From assembly GCF_028682455.1 (NCBI RefSeq), contig NZ_JANHLD010000002.1, forward strand, positions 124,001 to 188,000: 64,000 nt of DNA, given 5' to 3'. The notes under the pieces are model-generated. The model saw only the letters and a list, made by a program, of their open reading frames with translations, was not told the DNA's origin and did no database searches. The position numbers and the translations under genes are program-made. Position 1 is the first letter of the stretch. Every line of letters begins with the position of its first letter. This DNA comes from Pseudomonas putida (lineage in GTDB: Bacteria > Pseudomonadota > Gammaproteobacteria > Pseudomonadales > Pseudomonadaceae). Below are positions 35,629-45,460 of this stretch, piece after piece.

Positions 35629-37047
35629 ATGGCTACCCCGACTCGCACATTAGCCACCACTGCGCTCGACGATCAACTGGTCAAGGCCGACAAGGCCCAC
35701 TACATGCACGGCTACCACATGTTCGACGAGCACGCCGAGCAGGGTGCACTGAACATCGAGGCCGGCGAAGGCGCGTACATCCAAGATACCCAGGGCAATC
35801 GCTTCCTCGATGCCGTCGGCGGCATGTGGTGCACCAACATCGGCCTGGGCCGCGAGGAAATGGCCCTGGCCATCGCCGACCAGGTCCGCCAACTGGCCTA
35901 TTCCAATCCGTTCTCGGACATGGCCAACCCCAAGGCCATCGAACTGTGCGAGAAGCTCGCCCGCCTCGCTCCTGGCGACCTCAACCACGTGTTCCTCACC
36001 ACCGGCGGCTCCACTGCAGTGGACACCGCCTACCGGCTGATCCAGTACTACCAGAACTGCCGTGGGAAACCCCACAAGAAGCACGTGATCGCCCGCTACA
36101 ACGCCTATCACGGCTCTACCTGCCTGACCATGTCGATCGGCAACAAGGCCGCCGACCGGGTGCCGGAGTTCGACTACGCCAACGACCTGATCCACCACGT
36201 CTCCAACCCCAACTTCTACCGGGCGGCGCACGACCTGGACGAAGCCGAGTTCCTCGACTTCCTGGTGGCCGAATTCGAGGACAAGATTCTCTCCCTGGGC
36301 GCGGACAACGTCGCGGCCTTCTTCGCCGAGCCGATCATGGGCTCGGGCGGGGTGATCATTCCGCCAGAAGGTTATTTCCAGCGCATGTGGCAGGTGTGCC
36401 AGACCTACGACATCCTCTTCGTCGCCGACGAGGTGGTGACCTCGTTCGGTCGGCTGGGTACCTTCTTCGCCTCCGAGGCGCTGTTCGGCGTCACCCCGGA
36501 CATCATTACCACCGCCAAGGGCCTCACTTCTGCCTACCTGCCGCTGGGCGCCTGCATCTTCTCCGAACGTATCTGGAAGGTGATCGCCGAACCGGGCAAG
36601 AGCCGTTGCTTCACCCACGGCTTCACCTACAGCGGGCATCCGGTGTGCTGCGTGGCGGCGCTGAAGAACATCGAGATCATCGAGCGGGAAAACCTGCTGG
36701 CCCATGTGAATGATGTCGGCAGCTACCTGGAGCAGCGCCTGCAAACCCTGGCGGAGTTGCCGCTGGTGGGCCAGGTGCGCTGCATGAGGCTTATGGCCTG
36801 CGTCGAGTTCGTGGCCAACAAGCGGACCAAGGCGCTATTCCCGGACGAGGTGAACATCGGTGAGCGCATCCACCGGCGGGCCCAGGACAAAGGGCTGCTG
36901 GTGCGCCCGATCATGCACCTGAACGTGATGTCGCCGCCGCTGATCATCACCCATGCCCAGGTGGACCAGATCGTCGACACCCTGCGCAGCTGCATCCTCG
37001 ATGCGGCGCGGGAGCTGAGCGAGCAGGGGTTGTATCACGGCCAATGA
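35629..37047 (+). CDS. Class III omega-aminotransferase
   Basis: A 472-aa PLP enzyme of the omega-amino acid:pyruvate/polyamine transaminase group. Motifs: TTGGSTAVDTAYRL phosphate loop near 120, YNAYHGST, the Asp in LFVADEVVTSFGRLG, and the PLP-lysine in TTAKGLTSAYLPLG (about residue 300). Acceptors are probably pyruvate or 2-oxoglutarate and the donor a diamine, GABA or beta-alanine-type compound. It differs clearly from SpuC as I remember it, so no symbol is given. It overlaps the LuxR gene by ATGA. Confidence 0.9.
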   Translation: MATPTRTLATTALDDQLVKADKAHYMHGYHMFDEHAEQGALNIEAGEGAYIQDTQGNRFLDAVGGMWCTNIGLGREEMALAIADQVRQLAYSNPFSDMANPKAIELCEKLARLAPGDLNHVFLTTGGSTAVDTAYRLIQYYQNCRGKPHKKHVIARYNAYHGSTCLTMSIGNKAADRVPEFDYANDLIHHVSNPNFYRAAHDLDEAEFLDFLVAEFEDKILSLGADNVAAFFAEPIMGSGGVIIPPEGYFQRMWQVCQTYDILFVADEVVTSFGRLGTFFASEALFGVTPDIITTAKGLTSAYLPLGACIFSERIWKVIAEPGKSRCFTHGFTYSGHPVCCVAALKNIEIIERENLLAHVNDVGSYLEQRLQTLAELPLVGQVRCMRLMACVEFVANKRTKALFPDEVNIGERIHRRAQDKGLLVRPIMHLNVMSPPLIITHAQVDQIVDTLRSCILDAARELSEQGLYHGQ

Positions 37048-37916
37048 GCGACCTGCACGCAAAGGTGCGCGCCCGTGCCCCGGCCGGTAGACTGCGGGGC
37101 ATGAGCCGAGCACTTGAAAACACCACAATAAACCTGCCGTTTCATGCCTTGCAGCAATGGCACGGCGCGCTGCAACAGGCTGTCGAGCATAGCGAGGGCC
37201 CGGACGCGCTGGCCTGGCTGGCGGCGGCGCTCAGCCAACTGGTGGGCGCCGAGTCGATGCTGATCAGCCTCGAACGCAAGGGCTGCCCGCCGCAGCTGCT
37301 GTATCAGCAGGGCATACCGGACCGCTACCACGAGGCGGTGCTGGAGCGCTATTTCGCCGCGGGCTACTTGCTCGATCCGTTCTGCCTGGCTGTGCAGAAG
37401 GGGTTGGCGCAGGGTTTCTACCACCTGGAAGACATCGCCCCGGACGATTTTTTCGACAGCGACTACTACAAGACTTATTACCTGGGGACCGGGTGCAGCG
37501 AGGACAGCTACTTCATCGTCGACCTGGGCAATGACAGCAAAATTTCCCTGAGCCTGTTCCAGGGGTGCAGCGGCGCGCGCCTGGGGGTGCAGCAACTGCA
37601 CCTGTTGCAGGCAGTGGAGCCGATGGTTCGCGAGCTGCTCAAGCGCTATGCCCGGCACGGCCTGGCGCAGGAGCCGGAAGGCAAGGGGAATGTACAGGCG
37701 GCGTTCGACAGCTTTGGCTGCGGGGTACTGACCGAGCGCGAGCGGGAAGTGGCGCAGATGGTGTTGCAGGGCCATTCGGTGAAGTCCACTGCCCATGAAC
37801 TGGGGATCTCGCCGGAGACGGTGCGGATGCACCGCAAGAACCTGTACCTGAAGCTGGAGATCAATTCGCAATCGGAGTTGTTTGCCCAGTTCATTGGCTG
37901 GTTGCGGCGGATTTGA
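37044..37916 (+). CDS. LuxR-type regulator of the amine cluster
   Basis: A 290-aa protein with a C-terminal LuxR/GerE helix-turn-helix (LTEREREVAQMVLQGHSVKSTAHELGISPETVRMHRKN split over residues 230-268). The N-terminal 200 residues have no autoinducer-domain signature that I can identify. The start at 37044 overlaps the aminotransferase stop (ATGA); a second ATG at 37101 is also possible. It probably controls the PotF-like protein and aminotransferase. Confidence 0.85.
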   Translation: MSDLHAKVRARAPAGRLRGMSRALENTTINLPFHALQQWHGALQQAVEHSEGPDALAWLAAALSQLVGAESMLISLERKGCPPQLLYQQGIPDRYHEAVLERYFAAGYLLDPFCLAVQKGLAQGFYHLEDIAPDDFFDSDYYKTYYLGTGCSEDSYFIVDLGNDSKISLSLFQGCSGARLGVQQLHLLQAVEPMVRELLKRYARHGLAQEPEGKGNVQAAFDSFGCGVLTEREREVAQMVLQGHSVKSTAHELGISPETVRMHRKNLYLKLEINSQSELFAQFIGWLRRI

Positions 37917-37963
37917 AGGGCAATCGCGGTCGACCCAGAGCGGTCAGTTGCCAAAGGCTGGCC

Positions 37964-38455
37964 TCAGCAGTTTGAGTCAACTGCAATGCCGGGAGCGTAA
38001 AGGCGAAAGCGCAAAAAACGGACACCCTCAATATCGACTTCGCCGTCTGCCTGAAACCCCAGCCTGAAGATTCCTTTGATCCTTGTCCTGGTGGGCGGGA
38101 GCAGGATCGTGATGGAAGAGAACCCCATCTCGGTGAAGGCACGTTCAACGATCTCTTCATAAATGGCCCTCCCACTCCCCCAGAAGGTGGGATGAAGCAC
38201 TAACGCCAGGTCTGCATCGCCGTCCTCGTACTGCAGGCCGCCCCAGCCAGCGAATTGCTGGTCGATCAGAAATGCCCATGGACCATACCCGTACTGCTCC
38301 CACTGGGCATCTTTTTGATTGACCCATTCCAGGGCTGTAACGTCATCGAAATGTGCGCCGCCCAGCGGCATTTGTCGCAACACACTGGGGTTGTTGTTGA
38401 GCGATACGATGTCTGCCAGCCCGATTTCGGTGAGACGCTTGAATTCCAGTGTCAT
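37964..38455 (-). CDS. GNAT-family acetyltransferase
   Basis: A 163-aa single-domain N-acetyltransferase resembling RimJ/RimL-type proteins, from the FKRLTEIGLADIVSL opening and the split acetyl-CoA region LALVLHPTFWGSGRAIYEEIVERAF (Q/R-x-x-G-x-G/A variant GSGRA). The ATG at 38453-38455 has AAAGGA 7 nt upstream; the longer open frame is not supported. The substrate is unknown. It is downstream of the Lrp gene on the same strand with a 73-bp gap. Confidence 0.8.
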   Translation of the reverse strand: MTLEFKRLTEIGLADIVSLNNNPSVLRQMPLGGAHFDDVTALEWVNQKDAQWEQYGYGPWAFLIDQQFAGWGGLQYEDGDADLALVLHPTFWGSGRAIYEEIVERAFTEMGFSSITILLPPTRTRIKGIFRLGFQADGEVDIEGVRFLRFRLYAPGIAVDSNC

Positions 38456-38528
38456 GTTTATCCTTTGCATGGGACCTGCGGGAGCGGGCCCATGGCAGTC
38501 CATCACGCACGGCGCTACGCTCGCTCCC

Positions 38529-38981
38529 TCACACCTCAATAGGCAACCCACGAACGGCCAGCCGCGTCGAAAGCACCACTGAAGTTTCCGTACTGCCAAA
38601 CGCATCAAACGATGCAATCAAGGTTTCGAGCGCCATCAATGATTGCGCAACCACCTTGAGTACGAATGACGCATCACCGGTTACATGGTGAGCTTCGCGT
38701 ACCTCTGGCAGGTTCTCCAGCACTGCAAGCACCTTGGCATAGCTTTGCGCCGGAACATGCAGGCGGATGAAGGCGGTGACGGGATAGCCAATTGCGTGGC
38801 TGTCGATTTCCGCTCGATAGCCGCGCAACACGCCGCGCTCTTCCAGTTTGCGTACCCGTTCGGCAGTGGCGGGTGTCGACAAGCCTGCACGTCGCCCCAA
38901 CTCGGCAAAACTCAGCCGGGCGTCGGTCTGCAGTTCGGTCAATAGACGCTTGTCCATGCGGTCCAAGGATCGTTCGCTCAT
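38529..38981 (-). CDS. Lrp/AsnC-family regulator
   Basis: A 150-aa regulator. The winged helix-turn-helix is at residues 5-60 (RLSFAELGRRAGLSTPATAERVRKLEERGV), then a RAM/AsnC effector-binding domain (YPVTAFIRLHV and EVREAHHVTGDASFVLKV). The ATG at 38979-38981 is chosen because Lrp proteins begin with this MSERSLDRMDKRLL-type helix. It is divergent from the LysE exporter gene, a common regulator/exporter pairing. Confidence 0.92.
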   Translation of the reverse strand: MSERSLDRMDKRLLTELQTDARLSFAELGRRAGLSTPATAERVRKLEERGVLRGYRAEIDSHAIGYPVTAFIRLHVPAQSYAKVLAVLENLPEVREAHHVTGDASFVLKVVAQSLMALETLIASFDAFGSTETSVVLSTRLAVRGLPIEV

Positions 38982-39100
38982 GGGGGTCTTCAAAAAGAGT
39001 GAATCGTTAAGAAAGATGCCTGTAAAAACGTCGAATCGACATGGTTCGCAAGGTGGCAAGCCATTGAAACTAGCTTATCCCACCCATCGAGAACCCCGCC

Positions 39101-39709
39101 ATGCTACTCAAAGGAATGTTACTCGGCTTGGCCATTGCCGCTCCGGTCGGTCCGATAGGACTGCTCAGTATCCAGAACACCTTGAAAGGTGGATTCCGAG
39201 CAGGGTTTTTCACCGGCATGGGCGCGGCGACCGCTGACGCCCTTTTTGCTGTAGCGGCGCTGTTTGGACTTGCTGGAGTACTCAGTGTCATTGACGACAG
39301 CGGTTACCTCAGCATGCCAGGGGCAGTTTTCTGTGCCTATCTGGCTTGGAAGACGATACGGAAAAAAGCCGGTATCACCGCTGCTTCATCCAGTGCGCGG
39401 AGCGTTTGGGGTATGTACTCGACGACCTGTGTGCTGACGTTATCCAACCCGATGACCATTCTGGGCTTTGTAACGCTTTTTGCCGGACTGGGTGTCGGCC
39501 AGGCGGTCAGCAGCTCTGGTCTGTGGCTGGTCGCCGGGGTGTTCCTTGGCTCTGCACTTTGGTGGGCGGTGCTCGCTGGCGTCTGTTCACTCCTGGTAAA
39601 GCGGCTGCCGCCGACATGGCTGAGAGGCATTGACTATGCGTCGGCGTTCTTGCTCATGGCCTTTGCAGCACTGCTTCTGTATCAAGCCGCTGCAGGACCC
39701 ATCAGGTAA
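39101..39709 (+). CDS. LysE/RhtB-family amino acid exporter
   Basis: A 202-aa inner-membrane exporter with six hydrophobic helices. The TM1 motif [22 protein letters not shown] and the following [11 protein letters not shown] are diagnostic of LysE. The exported amino acid is not determined; the divergent Lrp-type gene suggests amino acid-responsive control. Its 3' end overlaps the convergent soxR by 8 bp. Confidence 0.92.
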   Translation: MLLKGMLLGLAIAAPVGPIGLLSIQNTLKGGFRAGFFTGMGAATADALFAVAALFGLAGVLSVIDDSGYLSMPGAVFCAYLAWKTIRKKAGITAASSSARSVWGMYSTTCVLTLSNPMTILGFVTLFAGLGVGQAVSSSGLWLVAGVFLGSALWWAVLAGVCSLLVKRLPPTWLRGIDYASAFLLMAFAALLLYQAAAGPIR

Positions 39710-40172
39710 TACCGGCATCTTCGAGGATTCTCGGCCCCGGTCCGTCCTTGCCCAAGGCGTCGCCGGGGTTGCGCAGCGGGCAATCCTCCAGCGACAGGCA
39801 ACCGCAACCGATGCAGTTGTCGAGGCTGTCGCGCAAGGCCTCCAGTGTTCTGATCCTGGCATTGAGACTTTCTCGCCAGGCCGATGACATTTCGCGCCAT
39901 TGTGCAGCACTCAGTTTGCTGTTCGGGGGGTAGCGGCCCAGCGCGCGCTTGATCTCCTCGAGCGGGATGCCGGTGCGCTGCGCCACTTTGATGATGGCGA
40001 TGCTGCGCAGTACCAGGGCGGGATATCGTCGTTGGTTCCCGGCACTGCGCGTGCTGGCGATCAATCCTTTCGATTCGTAGAAGTGCAGGGTAGAGACCGC
40101 AACACCGCTGCGCCTGGCAACTTCGCCAACCGAGAGCGACCGCAGGCCATCAAGATTCTGTTCAACTGCCAC
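39702..40172 (-). CDS. soxR: Redox-sensing regulator SoxR
   Basis: A 156-aa MerR-family [2Fe-2S] sensor, the same length as P. aeruginosa SoxR. The HTH reads [21 protein letters not shown]; the cluster cysteines are C120, C123, C125 and C131 in [12 protein letters not shown], the SoxR pattern. The start is inferred as GTG at 40170-40172, because no ATG lies in reach and family length fits. Its Shine-Dalgarno-like GAGG sits inside the adjacent SoxR operator. In pseudomonads SoxR responds to redox-cycling compounds such as phenazines and activates efflux genes rather than soxS. Confidence 0.95.
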   Translation of the reverse strand: MAVEQNLDGLRSLSVGEVARRSGVAVSTLHFYESKGLIASTRSAGNQRRYPALVLRSIAIIKVAQRTGIPLEEIKRALGRYPPNSKLSAAQWREMSSAWRESLNARIRTLEALRDSLDNCIGCGCLSLEDCPLRNPGDALGKDGPGPRILEDAGIT

Positions 40173-40177
40173 GCCTG

Positions 40178-40208
40178 TTGACCTCAAGTTAAGTTGGGGT
40201 TTTATAGT
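40178..40208 (+). promoter_or_regulatory. SoxR-controlled promoter and operator
   Basis: The 18-bp site at 40182-40199 reads CCTCAAGTTAAGTTGGGG. The E. coli soxS operator is CCTCAAGTTAACTTGAGG, so the left half is identical. It sits between a -35 TTGACC (40178-40183) and a -10 TATAGT (40203-40208) with a 19-bp spacer, the overlong spacing that MerR-family activators correct. It points toward the RND operon starting at 40297. Confidence 0.9.
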
Positions 40209-40296
40209 CTCGCCCGAACTTTCCTGCAACAGATTTCCACCGCCGGAGCGCAACCCACCGTGCGGTGGGCACACCACAATCGAATGGAGCCAGAGC

Positions 40297-41394
40297 ATGG
40301 GCAAACGGATGTTGTTGAGCGCGGGTGTCGTGGTGCTGGGGGTATTGGCCATCGTCATCGCGCAGCCCGCAAGGGACTCTTCAGCCCGGGCAATGACGGC
40401 ATGGCCCTTGACTAAAGTGGCGCTGGCCACAGTCATGCGCACGGAGGCGCCACGCGAGGCTTTCGCAGCAGGAGAGCTGGAGGCGACCCACCAAGTGCAC
40501 GTGGCGGCAGAAACGCCGGGGCGCATCACTCAAATCGCCTTCAAGTCTGGCCAGGCGGTCAAGGCAGGGCAGTTGCTGGTACAGCTCAATGATGCGCCCG
40601 AGCAAGCGGAGCGCTTGCGCTTGCAGGCTGTGCTGGTGAATGCCCGGACGTTGTTTCAACGCTCGCAAAAGCTGCGGGCGAAAAATGCCGTCTCCCAGGA
40701 AGTGCTCGACAACGCCACCGCGGCGCTCGAGATCGCCAAGGGTGAGCTGCAGAAGATCGACGCGCTGATTGCGCAAAAGGCCATCCGTGCGCCCTTTACA
40801 GGAAAAGCCGGCATTCGCCGTGTGCATCAAGGCCAGTATGTGCAGGCAGGCGAGGCGGTCGTCAGCCTGGTAGACGCCAGTCACCTGCATGTGAATTTCA
40901 CGCTGCATGAAAAGGCTGCCGCTGATCTTCGCATCGGCCAGGCCGTTGAGTTGAGTGTCGACGCCTTGCCCCATCGAGCCCTGGTTGCCCAGGTCAATGC
41001 CATCGACCCCATGATCGGCAAGTCGCGTTCGGTCGAGGTCCAAGCATCGCTTGCCAACCCGGGTGGCGAGCTGCAGGCCGGCATGTACGCCAGCGTGAGA
41101 CTGGCCGCAGCGGTGCCGACGATGGTCATGGCGGTGCCGGAAACCGCGGTGACCTACACCGCCTATGGGCAAACCGTATTCCTGGCGATCGCGGACAAGA
41201 ACAACAGCCTGACGGTCAGTCGCATCCAGGTCACCACGGGGGAGCGCTGGAAGGGGCAGGTGGAGATCACCTCGGGGTTGAAGGCAGGCGACCAGGTGGT
41301 GGTTTCGGGCCAACTCAAACTCAGTGATGGAATGCCAGTCGAAGTGGCAGACGAGGACAGCCTGCAGGCTACGGCCGGGAGTCGCGCCTCGTGA
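40297..41394 (+). CDS. mexH: RND periplasmic adaptor, MexH-like
   Basis: A 365-aa membrane-fusion protein with an N-terminal membrane anchor/signal (about 5-25), first lipoyl half [20 protein letters not shown], alpha-hairpin about 90-150, second lipoyl half [21 protein letters not shown], and C-terminal barrel. It is the first gene after the SoxR promoter and overlaps the pump gene by ATGA. In P. aeruginosa the SoxR-controlled operon is mexGHI-opmD; no mexG-like gene precedes this one. The symbol is by analogy. Confidence 0.88.
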   Translation: MGKRMLLSAGVVVLGVLAIVIAQPARDSSARAMTAWPLTKVALATVMRTEAPREAFAAGELEATHQVHVAAETPGRITQIAFKSGQAVKAGQLLVQLNDAPEQAERLRLQAVLVNARTLFQRSQKLRAKNAVSQEVLDNATAALEIAKGELQKIDALIAQKAIRAPFTGKAGIRRVHQGQYVQAGEAVVSLVDASHLHVNFTLHEKAAADLRIGQAVELSVDALPHRALVAQVNAIDPMIGKSRSVEVQASLANPGGELQAGMYASVRLAAAVPTMVMAVPETAVTYTAYGQTVFLAIADKNNSLTVSRIQVTTGERWKGQVEITSGLKAGDQVVVSGQLKLSDGMPVEVADEDSLQATAGSRAS

Positions 41395-44300
41395 AGTTCA
41401 CTGACATCTTCGTTCGCCGACCGGTGCTCGCCTTGGTGGTCAGCAGCCTTATCGTGCTCATGGGCCTGTTCGCCCTGGGCAAACTGCCGGTGCGTCAGTA
41501 TCCGCTGCTGGAAAGCTCGACCATCACCATCAGTACCGAGTACCCCGGCGCCTCTGCCGAACTGATGCAGGGCTTTGTGACCCAACCGATCACCCAGGCG
41601 GTTTCTTCGGTCGAAGGTATCGACTACCTGTCGTCATCGTCGGTACAAGGGCGCAGCCTTGTGACCCTGCGCATGGCCCTGAACCGCGATTCGACCCAGG
41701 CTTTGACCGAGGCTATGGCCAAGGTCAACCAGGTGCGCTATCGGTTGCCCGACGATGCCTACGACCCGGTGGTCGAGCTGTCTGCAGGCGACTCCACCGC
41801 TGTCGCCTATGTCGGGTTTGCCAGTGAGACATTGTCTATTCCCGAGTTGAGCGACTACCTGTCGCGCGTGGTGGAGCCGCAGTTCGCCGGCATCGAAGGC
41901 GTCGCCAAGGTACAGCGCTTTGGCGGCCAGAACCTGGCGATGCGCCTGTGGCTGGACAGCGACCGAATGGCCGGGCGGGGCGTTACCGCAGCCGATGTCG
42001 CGCAAGCTGTGCGCCGCAACAACTATCAGGCTACCCCCGGCCAGGTGCACGGGCAGTACGTGCTGGCCGACATCAGCATCGACACCGACCTGGCGAGCGT
42101 CGAGACCTTCCGTGAGATGGTTGTTCGCAACGATGGCACTGCGCTGGTGCGTCTGCGCGATATCGGGACCGTCGAGCTAGGTGCCTCGGCAACCCGCACC
42201 AGTGCTTCGATGAACGGTGAGCCGGCGGTGCACCTTGGGTTGTATCCCACGCCTGCTGGCAACCCGTTGGTAATTGTCGACGGCATCCGGCAACTGCTGC
42301 CGCAGATCCAGCAAACCCTGCCACCCGGGGTGAAGGTGGCCTTGGCCTATGAGACCGCGCGTTTTATCGAGGCCTCGATCGAAGAGGTGATGACGACGCT
42401 GCTGGAGGCGGTGCTGATCGTCGTTCTGGTGATCTGGCTGTGCCTGGGGTCTGTGCGTAGCGTGGCGATCCCGGTGCTGGCGATCCCGCTGTCGTTGCTG
42501 GGTGCAACCGGACTGATGCTGCTCTTTGGCTTCAGTATCAACTTGCTGACGCTGTTGGCGATGGTGCTGGCCATCGGCCTGGTGGTGGACGATGCCATTG
42601 TGGTGGTGGAGAACGTACACCGCCACATCGAAGCGGGACTGTCACCCGTGGCTGCAGCGTTGGTGGGGGCCCGCGAGATCGCCGGGCCGGTGATCGCCAT
42701 GACGCTGACGCTCGCGGCCGTGTATGCTCCCATCGGCTTGATCGGCGGCCTGACGGGCACATTGTTCCGCGAGTTTGCCCTTACCCTGGCAGGGGCGGTG
42801 ATCGTGTCAGGCGTTATCGCGCTGACCCTGTCGCCGGTGATGAGCTCGCTGCTGCTACAGAGCGGGCAACAGGAAGGGCGCCTGGGCCGGTGGGCAGCGA
42901 GGGTGTTCGCAGCCTTGTCGGCCGCTTACGGGAGGGGGCTGGCCCGTTCATTGTCACGGCGCTGGATCAGTGCTGCGGTAGTGCTACTGGTCTGTCTGAG
43001 CCTGCCGTGGCTGTACCTGCTGCCCAAACGCGAGCTGGCGCCGCCGGAGGATCAGGCAGCGGTACTCACGGCGATCAAGTCACCCCAGTACGCCAACCTC
43101 GACTACGTGGAGCGTTTTGCCAGCAAGCTCGACCAGGTCATGAAGCGTCTGCCGGAAACCACCGATACCTGGATCATCAATGGCACCGATGGGCCGGCGG
43201 CGAGTTTTGGCGGTATCAACCTCAGCTTGTGGGAGGCGCGCGAGCGCTCGGCCGATCAGGTCCAGGCCGAGTTGCAGCAAGCCGTGGGCGATGTCGAGGG
43301 CAGTAGCATCTTTGCCTTCCAGGTGGCGTCGCTACCGGGTTCCAGTGGTGGTTTGCCGGTGCAGATGGTTCTGCGCAGCGCGCAGGACTACCCGGTGCTC
43401 TACCAGGCCATGGAAACCCTAAAGCAGCAGGCCCGCAGCAGTGGCCTGTTCGCCGTCGTCGACAGTGACCTGGACTACAACAACCCGGTACTCAACGTCA
43501 GTGTCGACCGCGCCAAGGCCGCGAGCCTGGGCATTGGCATGCAAGACATCGGCGATGCCCTGGCGGTACTGGTGGGGGAGCAGTACATCAACCGCTTCGC
43601 CTTGTATGGGCGCTCCTATGATGTGATTCCGCAAAGTACCCGCGATCAGCGCCTGACGCCTGAGGCACTGGCCCGGCAATATGTACGCACCGATACCGGC
43701 GAACTCATCCCGTTGTCTACCGTGGTCAGTCTGAACATGGCTGTAGCACCAAACCGGCTGTTGCAGTTCGACCAACAGAACGCCAGCACCCTGCAGGCCA
43801 TTCCCGCGCCCGGAGTTTCACAGGGGCAGGCCGTGGCGTTTCTGCAAGCGCTTGCCGAGCAGCTGCCACCTGGGTTCAGCCACGACTGGCTATCGGAGTC
43901 GCGCCAATATGTACAGGAGGGTAATGCGCTGGTGTTGGCGTTTCTCGCCGCGATGGTGGTGATCTACCTGGTACTCGCCGCCCAGTACGAAAGCCTGGTC
44001 GATCCGTTGATCATCCTGGTCACCGTGCCGTTGTCCATCTGTGGCGCGCTGCTGCCATTGGTACTGGGCTGGGCCACGCTCAACATCTATACGCAGATCG
44101 GACTGGTCACCTTGATCGGCCTGATCAGCAAGCACGGCATCTTGATGGTGGAATTCGCCAACGAAATCCAGGTGCGGGAGAACCTCGATCGGACCGCGGC
44201 GATCATCCGTGCGGCGCAAATTCGGCTGCGTCCGGTGCTGATGACCACGGCGGCGATGACCTTCGGCGTCGCACCATTGTTGTTTGCCAGTGGTGCCGGT

Positions 44301-44465
44301 GCCAACAGCCGCTTTGGCCTGGGTGTGGTTATTGTCTGCGGCATGTTGGTGGGTACAGTGTTCACCTTGTTCGTGCTCCCTACAGTCTATTGCTGGCTGG
44401 CACGCGATCATCGTGTGAATAGCTCGCGCAAACAACAACTGAGCCAAGCGCAGTGGCAGCTATAG
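41391..44465 (+). CDS. mexI: RND efflux transporter, MexI-like
   Basis: A 1024-aa HAE1-RND proton antiporter. The N-terminus [19 protein letters not shown] and FGGQNLAMRLWLDSDRMAGRG resemble P. aeruginosa MexI as I remember it. TM4 carries the relay motif VVDDAIVVVENVHRH. MexI exports phenazine intermediates in P. aeruginosa; this window has no phenazine genes, so it may protect from foreign redox-active compounds. No outer membrane factor follows, so an OpmD-like or TolC-like channel must be encoded elsewhere. Confidence 0.92.
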   Translation: MKFTDIFVRRPVLALVVSSLIVLMGLFALGKLPVRQYPLLESSTITISTEYPGASAELMQGFVTQPITQAVSSVEGIDYLSSSSVQGRSLVTLRMALNRDSTQALTEAMAKVNQVRYRLPDDAYDPVVELSAGDSTAVAYVGFASETLSIPELSDYLSRVVEPQFAGIEGVAKVQRFGGQNLAMRLWLDSDRMAGRGVTAADVAQAVRRNNYQATPGQVHGQYVLADISIDTDLASVETFREMVVRNDGTALVRLRDIGTVELGASATRTSASMNGEPAVHLGLYPTPAGNPLVIVDGIRQLLPQIQQTLPPGVKVALAYETARFIEASIEEVMTTLLEAVLIVVLVIWLCLGSVRSVAIPVLAIPLSLLGATGLMLLFGFSINLLTLLAMVLAIGLVVDDAIVVVENVHRHIEAGLSPVAAALVGAREIAGPVIAMTLTLAAVYAPIGLIGGLTGTLFREFALTLAGAVIVSGVIALTLSPVMSSLLLQSGQQEGRLGRWAARVFAALSAAYGRGLARSLSRRWISAAVVLLVCLSLPWLYLLPKRELAPPEDQAAVLTAIKSPQYANLDYVERFASKLDQVMKRLPETTDTWIINGTDGPAASFGGINLSLWEARERSADQVQAELQQAVGDVEGSSIFAFQVASLPGSSGGLPVQMVLRSAQDYPVLYQAMETLKQQARSSGLFAVVDSDLDYNNPVLNVSVDRAKAASLGIGMQDIGDALAVLVGEQYINRFALYGRSYDVIPQSTRDQRLTPEALARQYVRTDTGELIPLSTVVSLNMAVAPNRLLQFDQQNASTLQAIPAPGVSQGQAVAFLQALAEQLPPGFSHDWLSESRQYVQEGNALVLAFLAAMVVIYLVLAAQYESLVDPLIILVTVPLSICGALLPLVLGWATLNIYTQIGLVTLIGLISKHGILMVEFANEIQVRENLDRTAAIIRAAQIRLRPVLMTTAAMTFGVAPLLFASGAGANSRFGLGVVIVCGMLVGTVFTLFVLPTVYCWLARDHRVNSSRKQQLSQAQWQL

Positions 44466-44577
44466 CTTCTCGAAAGTCAGTTATGGCGATTGTTCGGCCA
44501 ATGCGCCGGAGTCCTAATGTGCCACACAGAAGGACCTGTCAATAACCTTGGTGTTTGCACTTAAAAAGGATTTGCGC

Positions 44578-45396
44578 GTGAAAAATACATTTTATAAGTT
44601 GTTTAAAAAACCGTTCTTTGGTCGGTTCTCAAAACCGTGGCGATGGCCAGAGTCGGTTGATCAAACACAATGGGCGCGCTTCAACATTGCAAGTCAGTCC
44701 GGTGCACGCCTCTCGGCTTTATTGGCGGCTGCACACACCCCCACCGCCAAAGGCGCCGTATTGATGGTCCACCCCATGGGCACTATCGCCAAGGGGTTCT
44801 GGATGAAATATGGGCACGCTGAACTGTTACGTGAGGCCGGCTACCATATTATGGTGCTCGACTTGAATGGCTTCGGCGAAAGCACGTCTACCACCATGGA
44901 CTTCCCGCTGGATGTGCTGGCAGCAGGGCAAACACTGGAGCGTCAGTATCCTGGCTTGCCAATTGCGGTGTTTGGCTCATCCATGGGCGCTGCCATGTCA
45001 GTGTGCGCCATGGCACAGCCGACGCACCCCTTCAAGGCAGCCGTACTCGAGTCTGCATTCCCGACACTTCTACACTTCTGGTCGCGCTACCCGATCCCTA
45101 AACTCGGCATACAGCTATCCAGGCTTGTCTATCCCGCTGGTGAGCTTGGGTTACGCCCAACGAACGCTGCACAAAACCTGGTAGGCAGCCCTGCAACCCT
45201 GCTGATCTATAGCGATGAGGATGAGTTCACTCCCGTAAAGGATGGGAAACTGCTATGGGAAGCGCTGGATAAGAAAACCAGCGCCTTCTTTTGGCAAGCA
45301 CCCAAAGGTGCTCATACTCACGTGTTTGCAGCAAACCCTGATGAGTATAGAGAGAGGGTGGTGGGGTTTTTGGATGCGTACTTGCCTAATGGTTGA
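44578..45396 (+). CDS. Alpha/beta hydrolase
   Basis: A 272-aa alpha/beta-hydrolase (serine aminopeptidase/BAAT-like). The oxyanion HPMGT, nucleophile elbow GSSMGAA, acid D in YSDEDEFTP and His in GAHTHVF form the expected triad. The GTG at 44578 has AAGGA 8 nt upstream and is preferred over the upstream TTG. The N-terminus is Lys/Phe-rich and the local DNA is visibly more AT-rich than its neighbours, which hints at acquisition. The substrate is unknown. Confidence 0.82.
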   Translation: MKNTFYKLFKKPFFGRFSKPWRWPESVDQTQWARFNIASQSGARLSALLAAAHTPTAKGAVLMVHPMGTIAKGFWMKYGHAELLREAGYHIMVLDLNGFGESTSTTMDFPLDVLAAGQTLERQYPGLPIAVFGSSMGAAMSVCAMAQPTHPFKAAVLESAFPTLLHFWSRYPIPKLGIQLSRLVYPAGELGLRPTNAAQNLVGSPATLLIYSDEDEFTPVKDGKLLWEALDKKTSAFFWQAPKGAHTHVFAANPDEYRERVVGFLDAYLPNG

Positions 45397-45460
45397 ATGA
45401 TGGTGGTTCTCTTGCCGGGGCTGTGTGGAAAGCTTTTTCACCAACTGGATTGGAGGAATA

